From positions 1 to 6,221 of the forward strand of contig CAMYMX010000227.1 of the NCBI GenBank assembly GCA_947259605.1: 6,221 nt of DNA, in the 5' to 3' direction. Below, piece by piece: positions 1 through 5,209 of the stretch. Source of the stretch: an uncultured Polyangiaceae bacterium (GTDB lineage: Bacteria; Myxococcota_A; Polyangia; Polyangiales; Houyiibacteriaceae). Below the pieces are notes generated by a model. That model worked only from the letters and a program-made list of their open reading frames with translations, made no database searches and was not told the origin of the DNA. Made by a program: the position numbers and the translations under genes. How positions within the stretch are numbered: the stretch's first letter is position 1; each line of letters starts with the position of its first letter.

Positions 1-38
1 GGCTGCCGAGGCCAAAGCAGGTAAATGAGCTTGATCAT
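1..38 (-). CDS. 5' end of a probable EthD-domain protein (partial, runs off the window)
   Basis: On the minus strand an ATG at 38-36 overlaps the TGA stop of the upstream dehydrogenase gene in an ATGA arrangement, the usual sign of translational coupling. The twelve complete codons read MIKLIYLLWPRQ and stay open to the window edge. A GAAGG ribosome-binding site lies 7 nt before the ATG, inside the end of the upstream gene. From memory of the family, the pattern M-I-K-L-(I/V)-Y-L-L followed by a short basic/proline stretch is the common start of EthD-domain proteins (small dimeric alpha+beta-barrel proteins, often linked to oxidative degradation of organic compounds). Only 12 residues are visible, so the family call is a guess from N-terminal resemblance; the existence of a coupled gene is better supported than its identity. 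Confidence 0.5.
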   Translation of the reverse strand, partial: MIKLIYLLWPRQ

Positions 39-1099
39 GGCGCCGCCTTCAAACGGTCGTGTGTCGCTCGGAACTCGGGCATCAGCGAGGGAATGCCTTC
101 CGCCGCGCTGGTTCGGGGCTCGTAGCCGAGCTCGGTGCGGGCTTTGTCGACGCAGAACGACGCGTCGTTACAGATCGACAAGACCGAACGCCTGGTGAGC
201 ATTGGAAAAGGGCCGCCAAAGTAGTGGGCGACTTCCCCGAGATAGGCGATGCCGTAGGCCAGCGAGCGGGGGATGTGAAGCTTCGGCCAGGAGTACCCAA
301 GGCCTTCGACGATCGGCCGGTACCAGCCCACGGGATTGGTCGGCTCGTCGTCGCTCACGAAGTACGCTTGTCCTCCGACCAGCTCCGGATCCTCGCTGAG
401 CTTCCTTGCCACGAGGAAGTGGACGTCGACCACCGAATCGACGTGGACGTTGTCCGTCACGGACTTTCCGTCCCCGATCTTGAGCTTGAACTGCCCAGCA
501 GCGAGGTGCTCGAGGAAGTCGTGCACCATCATGGCGCCCTCACCGGGCCCCCATACACCGCCCGGCCGAACCGCCGCCGTTCGGAGGCCGTTGGGGTCGT
601 CGGCTTCGAGGACCATCTTTTCGGCCCCGCTCTTGGTCTGCGAATAGAGGTCGGGCAGCCCGTTGGTTCCGACGTAGGGCGCCGTCTCGTCTCCCTCGCG
701 AATCGGGCGGTCGACCGCGACCGTAATCGAGCTGGTGAAGATGAGCTTCTTCACGCCAGCGGCCTGGCAGGCGCGGATCACGCATTCGGTTCCGAGAACA
801 TTGACGCCGTAGACGAGGCGGCGAACGCTTGCTCGCGCGAGAGTGAGGGTGTTGATGATCGCAGCAGTGTGAAAGACGGTATCGACGTCCTCACAGGCTG
901 CACGGAGATCGCTCATTCGCCGAATGTCACCAACGATGCTCCGGACCCGTGCATCGCCCTCAAACGGCGCAAGATCAAGCACGCGCACCTCGCAGCCGAG
1001 CTCCAAGAGCCGGCGAACGAGATGCTTGCCAACGTAGCCATTGCCACCGGTCACCAGGCAGACGGGGCCGACTTGATTCGGATCGACGGGGAGCTCCAT
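35..1099 (-). CDS. NAD-dependent 3-beta-hydroxysteroid dehydrogenase / epimerase family protein (extended SDR)
   Basis: This is a 354-aa extended short-chain dehydrogenase. Visible motifs are the nucleotide-binding TGGNGYVG (residues 18-25), Asp42 after the second strand (which favours NAD over NADP), GDI with Asp58, Ser123-Ser124 before the active site, the catalytic Tyr152-x3-Lys156, and RPGGVWGPG (178-186). The spacing and the C-terminal half, with the hydrophobic LAYGIAYLGEVAHYFGG stretch near 280-296, resemble the 3-beta-HSD/sterol C4-decarboxylase branch more than sugar epimerases. The expected reaction is NAD-dependent oxidation of a 3-hydroxyl to a 3-ketone on a steroid or another polycyclic or isoprenoid substrate; the substrate cannot be read from sequence. 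It starts at an ATG with no clear Shine-Dalgarno. It diverges from the flavoprotein gene and overlaps the next minus-strand gene by 4 bp, so the two are probably co-transcribed. Full length, no lesion seen. Confidence 0.9.
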   Translation of the reverse strand: MELPVDPNQVGPVCLVTGGNGYVGKHLVRRLLELGCEVRVLDLAPFEGDARVRSIVGDIRRMSDLRAACEDVDTVFHTAAIINTLTLARASVRRLVYGVNVLGTECVIRACQAAGVKKLIFTSSITVAVDRPIREGDETAPYVGTNGLPDLYSQTKSGAEKMVLEADDPNGLRTAAVRPGGVWGPGEGAMMVHDFLEHLAAGQFKLKIGDGKSVTDNVHVDSVVDVHFLVARKLSEDPELVGGQAYFVSDDEPTNPVGWYRPIVEGLGYSWPKLHIPRSLAYGIAYLGEVAHYFGGPFPMLTRRSVLSICNDASFCVDKARTELGYEPRTSAAEGIPSLMPEFRATHDRLKAAP

Positions 1100-1145
1100 G
1101 GGTCGCTACCGAACTTGAACCGGCGTGCTAGCTTGCGCAATCCAG
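1100..1145. promoter_or_regulatory. Divergent intergenic region with two adjacent palindromes
   Basis: This 46-bp gap separates the divergent start codons of the dehydrogenase (minus) and the flavoprotein (plus, if the ATG at 1146 is used), so it must hold or overlap both promoters. It contains two perfect palindromes side by side, GCTAGC (1127-1132) and TTGCGCAA (1133-1140), and a GAAC-TT-GAAC repeat (1111-1120). TTGAAC at 1115-1120 could serve as a plus-strand -35, but no good -10 sits at the right distance. A shared operator is possible but unproven. No Shine-Dalgarno is seen on the plus side, so the transcript may be leaderless or very short-leadered. Confidence 0.3.
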
Positions 1146-2789
1146 ATGAGCCGCCTGAGCCCAATCGTAGTCGAAGATGTGGACGGCGCGCACTGGGACG
1201 ACGTTGCAGATCTGGTCGTCGTGGGCTTGGGCGCCGCAGGTATCACGGCTGCCATCGAAGGGCGTGAGCACGGCGCCGAGGTCGTTCTTTTGGACCGGTT
1301 CGAAGGAGGCGGCGCCACCTCGATCAGCGGAGGAGTCTTCTACGCAGGCGGCGGCACCCACATTCAGGAAGAGGCCGGTGTCCAGGACAGCGTGGAGAAC
1401 ATGTACCGCTATCTATCGATGGAGGTGCAGGATGCAGTTTCGGACGCGACGCTGCGAGACTTCTGCGAAACGAGCGCGGCCAACGTCAAGTGGCTGACCG
1501 ACCGCGGCGTGCCGTTCTTGCCGAATCTCTGCCCGATCAAGACCTCGTATCCGACCAACGAGTACCATCTGTACTACTCCGGGAACGAGACCTTCCCTCC
1601 CTATCGTGATCACGCAAAGCCGGCGCCGCGAGGCCACCGTGCCGACGGTGGAGCCTTTCCCGGTGCGAACATCATCGAGCCGCTCCGGCAAACGGCGGTT
1701 GCGGAAGGGGTGCGAATCGAGCTGCAGGCGCGGGTCACCCGCTTGATCGCCGACCGAAGCGGCCGTGTGCTCGGAGCGGAATACCAACGCATCGCTTCGA
1801 GCTTCTGGCGCAGCCTTCACAAGCGGCTGCATGACTTGGAGACCGCCATCGGGAAGATCGCTCCGGGCCTGGCCGGATGGCTTCGGAAGCGCTGCGACGG
1901 TATCGAAAGCCGGCATTCTAAGCCAAAGCGCATTCGAAGCCGTCGCGCCCTGATCCTCTGCGCCGGCGGCTTCGTCTTCAATCGTGAGATGGTCGCCGAG
2001 CACCTACCAGAGTTCGTCCCCGGCCTGCCCCTCGGAACGGCGGGTGACGACGGCCTGGGGATTCGTCTCGGCCAAAGCGTAGGGGGGAAGCTCGAGCAGA
2101 TGCATCGAGCCTCGGCCTGGCGTTTTCTCTACCCGCCAAACGCATTTGCGCAGGGCGTGTTGGTCAACGACAAAGGCGAGCGCTTTGCAAATGAATTCTG
2201 GTACGGCGCAAAGATCGGCGAGGCGATGGTGGAAGAGAATCACGGCGTCGCCACGCTCATCATCGATGAGAAGCTCAAGAAGCTCGCCCACGCGCAGTCC
2301 AAGCCGGGTGAGCTCCAGTGGTTTCAGCGGGCGGCCGCGCTGATGAACCTCTATCTGAACTGCAAGAAGGCCGAAGACCTCGATGCCTTGGCGAAGATCC
2401 TCGATGTGCCGCGCGAGGCCCTTCAAAAGACGCTCGATGAGAACAACGCTGTGTCGCAGGGCATCCGTAGGGACCGTTTCGATAAGGCGCCCGACAGTGT
2501 GCATCCGCTGAGCACGGGTCCGTACTACGCGATCGACTGCTCACTCGGTTCCAAGCGTCACCTCTGCGCGGTGATGACGCTCGGCGGCCTCGCGGTCGAC
2601 GAGAGAACCGGGCAAGTCTTGAGCGAAAACGGAGGCGTCGTCGCCGGTTTGTATGCGGCAGGCCGGAACGCCGTGGGCATCTGCTCCCGCCAATACGTCA
2701 GCGGCCTGTCGATCGCCGACTGCGTCTACTCGGGCCGCCGAGCCGGAAAAAGCGCTAGCAGGCAAGAAACCAAACGCGGAAAGGCCTAG
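1146..2789 (+). CDS. FAD-dependent 3-ketosteroid dehydrogenase family protein, probable delta-4-(5alpha) type
   Basis: This is a 547-aa flavoprotein of the fumarate reductase/KstD superfamily. Residue numbers count from the ATG at 1146. The Rossmann FAD site is VVVGLGAAG (24-32), with Asp50 (LLDRFEGGGATS) for the ribose. An ALILCAGG strand near 268-275 and the C-terminal GLYAAGRNA (501-509) complete the FAD fold. The motif Tyr517-Val-Ser519 corresponds to Tyr466/Ser468, described as essential in the Rhodococcus jostii RHA1 3-ketosteroid delta-4-(5alpha)-dehydrogenase; Tyr353 is a candidate for its Tyr319. True delta-1 enzymes carry a Y-P-G-P-G motif there instead. The expected reaction is introduction of a C4-C5 double bond into a 5alpha-3-ketosteroid; substrate and electron acceptor are unproven. 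A basic segment of about 50 residues (216-265) is inserted before the ALILCAGG strand. An in-frame GTG at 1125 would add seven residues; neither start has a Shine-Dalgarno, and ATG is preferred by codon. The last 35 bp overlap the convergent membrane-protein gene. Confidence 0.88.
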   Translation: MSRLSPIVVEDVDGAHWDDVADLVVVGLGAAGITAAIEGREHGAEVVLLDRFEGGGATSISGGVFYAGGGTHIQEEAGVQDSVENMYRYLSMEVQDAVSDATLRDFCETSAANVKWLTDRGVPFLPNLCPIKTSYPTNEYHLYYSGNETFPPYRDHAKPAPRGHRADGGAFPGANIIEPLRQTAVAEGVRIELQARVTRLIADRSGRVLGAEYQRIASSFWRSLHKRLHDLETAIGKIAPGLAGWLRKRCDGIESRHSKPKRIRSRRALILCAGGFVFNREMVAEHLPEFVPGLPLGTAGDDGLGIRLGQSVGGKLEQMHRASAWRFLYPPNAFAQGVLVNDKGERFANEFWYGAKIGEAMVEENHGVATLIIDEKLKKLAHAQSKPGELQWFQRAAALMNLYLNCKKAEDLDALAKILDVPREALQKTLDENNAVSQGIRRDRFDKAPDSVHPLSTGPYYAIDCSLGSKRHLCAVMTLGGLAVDERTGQVLSENGGVVAGLYAAGRNAVGICSRQYVSGLSIADCVYSGRRAGKSASRQETKRGKA

Positions 2790-3039
2790 CTACGCAAATC
2801 GCGATGGCCCCGCCAAGGCCGAGACCGACCAACTGACCATCGCCGCGGACACCTTCCCAGATCAGTGCGATCCCGATTCCAAACAACACCGCTCCGAGAA
2901 TCATTGGATAGAACGCCGTATCGGAAGCTGGAACACCCAACCAACCCGCGACGGGATCGAAGCAGAGGAGCGCGACACCCAACAAGAGGTTGACGAAGCC
3001 ATCGATGAATAGAAGACGAGCGCGTCCGCGGTTGGCCAT
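2755..3039 (-). CDS. Small hydrophobic membrane protein, unknown function
   Basis: This encodes 94 aa from ATG 3039 (an in-frame GTG at 3057 would give 100 aa; neither has a clear ribosome-binding site). Three hydrophobic stretches are visible: about residues 9-27, 44-61 and 70-82. They are separated by a short loop with FDPVAGWLGVPASD and a charged WEGVRGDGQ turn. The basic start (MANRGRAR) would stay in the cytoplasm by the positive-inside rule. The pattern FIDG-x-NLLLG and FYP-x-ILGAVLFGIGIAL resembles a family of small uncharacterised integral membrane proteins; no function is known to me. The last twelve residues (VARPFRVWFLAC) lose the glycine-rich helix pattern and are coded antisense to the flavoprotein's 3' end, so the C-terminus may be truncated or replaced relative to relatives. 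The convergent overlap is 35 bp. Confidence 0.65.
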   Translation of the reverse strand: MANRGRARLLFIDGFVNLLLGVALLCFDPVAGWLGVPASDTAFYPMILGAVLFGIGIALIWEGVRGDGQLVGLGLGGAIAICVARPFRVWFLAC

Positions 3040-3178
3040 GGGGCGGAACGATACCACCAGTCTGGGGTGCTTGTAGACGCGGAGATTAGGCTGAAATTCG
3101 GGCCGAAAGAACAGGGAACGCGCGCGTTTGAATCACAGGCAGGGAGGGCCGTCTATCTGCTTAGAGAGGGCTTTCACC
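3040..3178. promoter_or_regulatory. Divergent intergenic region, membrane protein / Cys-rich lipoprotein
   Basis: This 139-bp non-coding gap lies between two divergent genes and must contain their promoters if neither is leaderless. On the plus strand TTGAAT (3128-3133) is a passable -35 but only weak -10 candidates follow (TCTATC, 3152-3157, 18-bp spacing). An AGAGAGG purine run (3163-3169) sits 9 nt before the ATG at 3179 and is a reasonable Shine-Dalgarno that helps fix that start. On the minus strand no convincing promoter stands out. No repeat or hairpin of note was seen. Confidence 0.35.
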
Positions 3179-3613
3179 ATGAAACTTAATTTAATGCGAC
3201 GCTCTACATGGTTGGGAATCGCAGTATTCACCTCGATGCTTTCCGGCTGCATTTTCATTGGAGACTACGACGATGTCTTCGAGCCAGGTCCCAAAGCGAT
3301 CACGTACGAAGTCTGTTACTCGAACGTCGATTGCTTCGCAGGCGAGTACTGCGAAGAGCTCGCCTTGCCCGCCGATCGTTACACCGATTTCGTGAACGCG
3401 ATTTGCACGGTCGACTGCTTCGACGATCTCGATTGTCCGTTCTCCGAATTCAACGGGCTGCCAGGCGCGTGTCTGGATCATGCAATCCTGGGAGGTCCGA
3501 TCGGTGCACGAGTCTGCGTGGAGCGCTGCGAGATCGACGCCGACTGCGACCTAGCGGCCGGATTTGGGTGCGAGTTTATCGCCGGAGACCGGCTCTGCGT
3601 CCCGATTCGATGA
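3179..3613 (+). CDS. Cysteine-rich lipoprotein, unknown function
   Basis: This encodes 144 aa. A lipoprotein signal peptide is clear: a basic N-region (MKLNLMRRS), a hydrophobic core (WLGIAVFTSM) and the lipobox LSGC with lipidated Cys24, so the mature protein should be membrane anchored by signal peptidase II processing. Residue +2 is Ile, not Asp. Twelve cysteines follow (46, 52, 58, 76, 80, 86, 98, 113, 117, 123, 131, 140). Much of the spacing is C-x5-C or C-x3-C with a D-C pair (NVDC, DLDC, DADC), a style frequent in exported proteins of Myxococcota. The even number suggests up to six disulfides. The ATG at 3179 is chosen over an upstream in-frame TTG (3128) because it has a purine-rich ribosome-binding site and starts the signal peptide correctly. 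No enzymatic motif is visible. It precedes the SDR gene by 62 bp on the same strand. Confidence 0.85.
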   Translation: MKLNLMRRSTWLGIAVFTSMLSGCIFIGDYDDVFEPGPKAITYEVCYSNVDCFAGEYCEELALPADRYTDFVNAICTVDCFDDLDCPFSEFNGLPGACLDHAILGGPIGARVCVERCEIDADCDLAAGFGCEFIAGDRLCVPIR

Positions 3614-3624
3614 GCGCCTTGGGC

Positions 3625-3651
3625 TCGACACTACGATAGGGGCCTTATGAT
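3625..3651 (+). promoter_or_regulatory. Weak candidate sigma-70-type promoter before the SDR gene
   Basis: TCGACA (3625-3630, one mismatch to TTGACA) and TATGAT (3646-3651, one mismatch to TATAAT) are separated by 15 bp, shorter than the ideal 17. Transcription would begin near 3658, giving a leader of about 18 nt that carries the strong Shine-Dalgarno. The hexamers are good but the spacing is poor, so this is tentative. Confidence 0.25.
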
Positions 3652-3653
3652 AG

Positions 3654-3667
3654 CCTTCGGACGAAGG
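3654..3667 (+). promoter_or_regulatory. Hairpin overlapping the SDR ribosome-binding site
   Basis: CCTTCG (3654-3659) and CGAAGG (3662-3667) form a perfect inverted repeat around GA, best drawn as a 5-bp stem with a GGAC loop. Its 3' arm contains the first four bases of the AAGGAGG Shine-Dalgarno, so folding would partly hide the ribosome site. No T-run follows, so it is not a Rho-independent terminator. The stem is short and may be incidental. Confidence 0.3.
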
Positions 3668-3670
3668 AGG
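3664..3670 (+). promoter_or_regulatory. Consensus Shine-Dalgarno of the SDR gene
   Basis: AAGGAGG lies 5 nt upstream of the ATG at 3676. It is the only near-perfect anti-16S match before any start in this window and fixes the start of the SDR gene. Confidence 0.85.
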
Positions 3671-3675
3671 GCTTC

Positions 3676-4335
3676 ATGGCAACGGTACTGATCACGGGCG
3701 CGAACAAGGGCATTGGCCTCGAGCTCAGCCGCCAGCTCCGCGAGCGCGGCGACGAGGTCATCGCGCTTTGTCGAAAAGCAAGCCCGGAGCTCGAGGCGCT
3801 CGGCGTCCGAGTCTTCGAGAAGGCCGACGTGACCGACCAAGCCGCCCTCGAAGCGGTGTCGCGGAAGCTTGGCGACACCCGGGTCGACGTGCTCATCAAC
3901 AACGCTGGCATCTTTGGAAACGAATCCTTCGACGGCCTCGACTTCGACCGAATTCGGCAGCACTTCGAAGTCAACGCCCTCGGCGCGCTGCGCGTCACTT
4001 CGATCATGTCCCGGCATCTCAAAAAGGGCTCGAAGATCATCCTCATCACCAGCCTGATGGGCTCGATCGGGGACAACGGCTCCGGCAGCTACTACGGGTA
4101 CCGCATGGCGAAAGCCGCGTTGAACATGGCTGGCGTGAACCTGTCACACGACTTTCGCAGCAGGGGCATCTCGGTCGCGATCCTTCACCCGGGCATGGTC
4201 GCAACGGGCATGACCGGCCACCATGGCATCCCAGCCTCTGAATCGGCCAAGGGCTTGATCTCGCGAATCGACGGGCTTCGCCTCGAGGACTCTGGGGGTT
4301 TCTGGCACGCAAACGGGGAACGGCTTCCCTGGTAG
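3676..4335 (+). CDS. SDR family oxidoreductase, C-factor (CsgA)-like
   Basis: This is a 219-aa classical short-chain dehydrogenase. Visible motifs are TGANKGIG (7-14) for the cofactor, Asp51 (ADVTD) near the adenine ring, NNAG (75-78), Asn100, ITSLMGSIG (124-132) supplying the catalytic Ser (probably Ser126), Tyr142-x3-Lys146, and HPGMVATGM (171-179) after the active site. An Arg/Lys pair after the second strand (CRKAS, 32-36) favours NADP. The combination MGSI-x-DN-x-SG-x-YYGYR, the short length and the ending GERLPW are those of the C-factor/CsgA-like carbonyl reductase group, named after the Myxococcus xanthus developmental protein. The substrate is unknown, and similarity to CsgA does not establish a signalling role. 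The gene is intact, with a very strong ribosome-binding site, and lies between two cysteine-rich lipoprotein genes. The spacers of 62-63 bp are large enough for separate promoters. Confidence 0.92.
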   Translation: MATVLITGANKGIGLELSRQLRERGDEVIALCRKASPELEALGVRVFEKADVTDQAALEAVSRKLGDTRVDVLINNAGIFGNESFDGLDFDRIRQHFEVNALGALRVTSIMSRHLKKGSKIILITSLMGSIGDNGSGSYYGYRMAKAALNMAGVNLSHDFRSRGISVAILHPGMVATGMTGHHGIPASESAKGLISRIDGLRLEDSGGFWHANGERLPW

Positions 4336-4350
4336 ACGACCCTACAAGAT

Positions 4351-4389
4351 CACACATGTCACCCTGGCCGGCCCTGTGTGGTTTTGTTT
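4351..4389 (+). terminator. Possible weak terminator after the SDR gene
   Basis: CACACA (4351-4356) can pair with TGTGTG (4375-4380) around an 18-nt loop that itself contains the palindrome GGCCGGCC (4366-4373). The T-rich stretch GTTTTGTTT (4381-4389) follows directly. The loop is large and the stem only 6 bp, so efficiency would be low. It sits 15 bp after the SDR stop and before the EGF lipoprotein start, where a terminator would make sense. Confidence 0.25.
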
Positions 4390-4398
4390 CATTGAAGC

Positions 4399-5157
4399 GT
4401 GGGCAAAAGCGTGAACACGGCGCTTGGGGTTTGCACGCTGGTCGCGTTGACCGCGATAGCTGGCTGCTTCGTGGATCGCAGCGGACTCGCTGGCTTGGAA
4501 CGCCCAGGCCCGCGCGCGAGCTGTACACCGGCTTGCGAACACGGCGGTGTGTGCGTCGTGACCGACTGCTTCTGCGAGCCCGTGGACTACACGGGTCCGA
4601 GCTGCTCGGAATGGATCGACGACTGCGTGGGCGTCAACTGCATGAACGGCGACTGCCTCGATCGGGTTCGCTCGTCCTCGTGTGACTGCGATAAAGGATG
4701 GGCAATTGACCAGGGCGGACTGTGCACGGTTCAGCTGCTGAGCTGTGAGACTCCAAACGCGTGCATCAACGGAAGCTGCGATGACAGCTCGGGGCAAGTC
4801 GTCTGCGTCTGTGAGCCGGGTTTTGAAGGCACGAACTGCAACGTCCCGGTTGGCTGCGGAAGCCCACCCGAAGGGCCGCCAAACTCCGAAACCGGCGAGG
4901 TCACGGGCACCGAGTTTGGCGACGTCGTCGTGTTCAGCTGCCAGTGGGGCTTTGGGCCAGGCTATGCCAGCGTCACCTGCCAAGCCGACGGAACCTGGGA
5001 AACGCCTGTGCTCGAGTGTCAAGACGTCGACGAATGCGCCTTTGGCTTCGGGTTCTGCAACCCGTTCGGCACCGAGAGCTGCAACAACGACTACGGCTCG
5101 TTCGAGTGCGAGTGCTCCGACGGTTGGCACGGGACCTACTGTCACGAGCTCGACTGA
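4399..5157 (+). CDS. Lipoprotein with three EGF-like, one sushi (CCP) and one calcium-binding EGF domain
   Basis: This encodes 252 aa, starting at GTG 4399 (an in-frame GTG at 4411 is an alternative; Shine-Dalgarno weak). The signal peptide ends in lipobox IAGC with lipidated Cys23, so the protein should be anchored to a membrane and exposed outside the cytoplasm. Modules in order: EGF-1 with Cys42, 46, 52, 57, 59, 69; EGF-2 with Cys76, 81, 86, 95, 97, 109; EGF-3 with Cys116, 122, 127, 136, 138, 147, ending in C-x-C-x5-G-x2-C; sushi/CCP with Cys153, 181, 194, 207 and Trp200; and calcium-binding EGF with DVDEC (209-213), Cys220, 228, 237, 239, 248. The last module fits the C-x-[DN]-x4-[FY]-x-C-x-C hydroxylation pattern exactly, with Asn230 at the modified position. 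All four EGF modules have six cysteines, so the disulfide framework is intact. A role in adhesion, recognition or surface structure is inferred from the modules only; no catalytic motif is present. Codon use resembles the neighbours. Confidence 0.88.
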   Translation: MGKSVNTALGVCTLVALTAIAGCFVDRSGLAGLERPGPRASCTPACEHGGVCVVTDCFCEPVDYTGPSCSEWIDDCVGVNCMNGDCLDRVRSSSCDCDKGWAIDQGGLCTVQLLSCETPNACINGSCDDSSGQVVCVCEPGFEGTNCNVPVGCGSPPEGPPNSETGEVTGTEFGDVVVFSCQWGFGPGYASVTCQADGTWETPVLECQDVDECAFGFGFCNPFGTESCNNDYGSFECECSDGWHGTYCHELD

Positions 5158-5209
5158 GCCCCTCGAGGCTGTTGTGGTGTGCAGATAGATCCGTCAAGCT
5201 GCGCCCGCT

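Noticed and set aside
59..1267. 402-codon plus-strand open frame opposite the dehydrogenase
   Set aside because: It is antisense to a clear SDR with all its motifs, its product has no recognisable domain and ends in an Arg/Gly run. This is a typical GC-rich shadow frame.
1413..2003. 196-codon minus-strand open frame inside the flavoprotein gene
   Set aside because: It is antisense to conserved FAD-protein sequence, with no family features in its product.
3128..3178. Upstream TTG start for the cysteine-rich lipoprotein
   Set aside because: It would add 17 residues before the signal peptide, and the ATG at 3179 has its own purine-rich ribosome site.
3654..3667. Rho-independent terminator at CCTTCG-GA-CGAAGG
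   Set aside because: No T-tract follows on either strand, and the sequence runs straight into the Shine-Dalgarno of the SDR gene.
4342..5145. 267-codon minus-strand open frame
   Set aside because: It lies opposite the EGF/sushi lipoprotein, whose cysteine framework is fully intact. The alanine/valine-rich antisense product has no motif.
4399..5157. Eukaryotic contamination as the source of the EGF/sushi gene
   Set aside because: The frame has no introns, begins with a bacterial lipobox signal peptide, and sits between bacterial genes with matching base composition.
5157..5170. Hairpin AGCC-CCTCGA-GGCT after the EGF lipoprotein as a terminator
   Set aside because: The stem is only 4 bp, partly explained by the CCTCGAGG palindrome, and no T-run follows.
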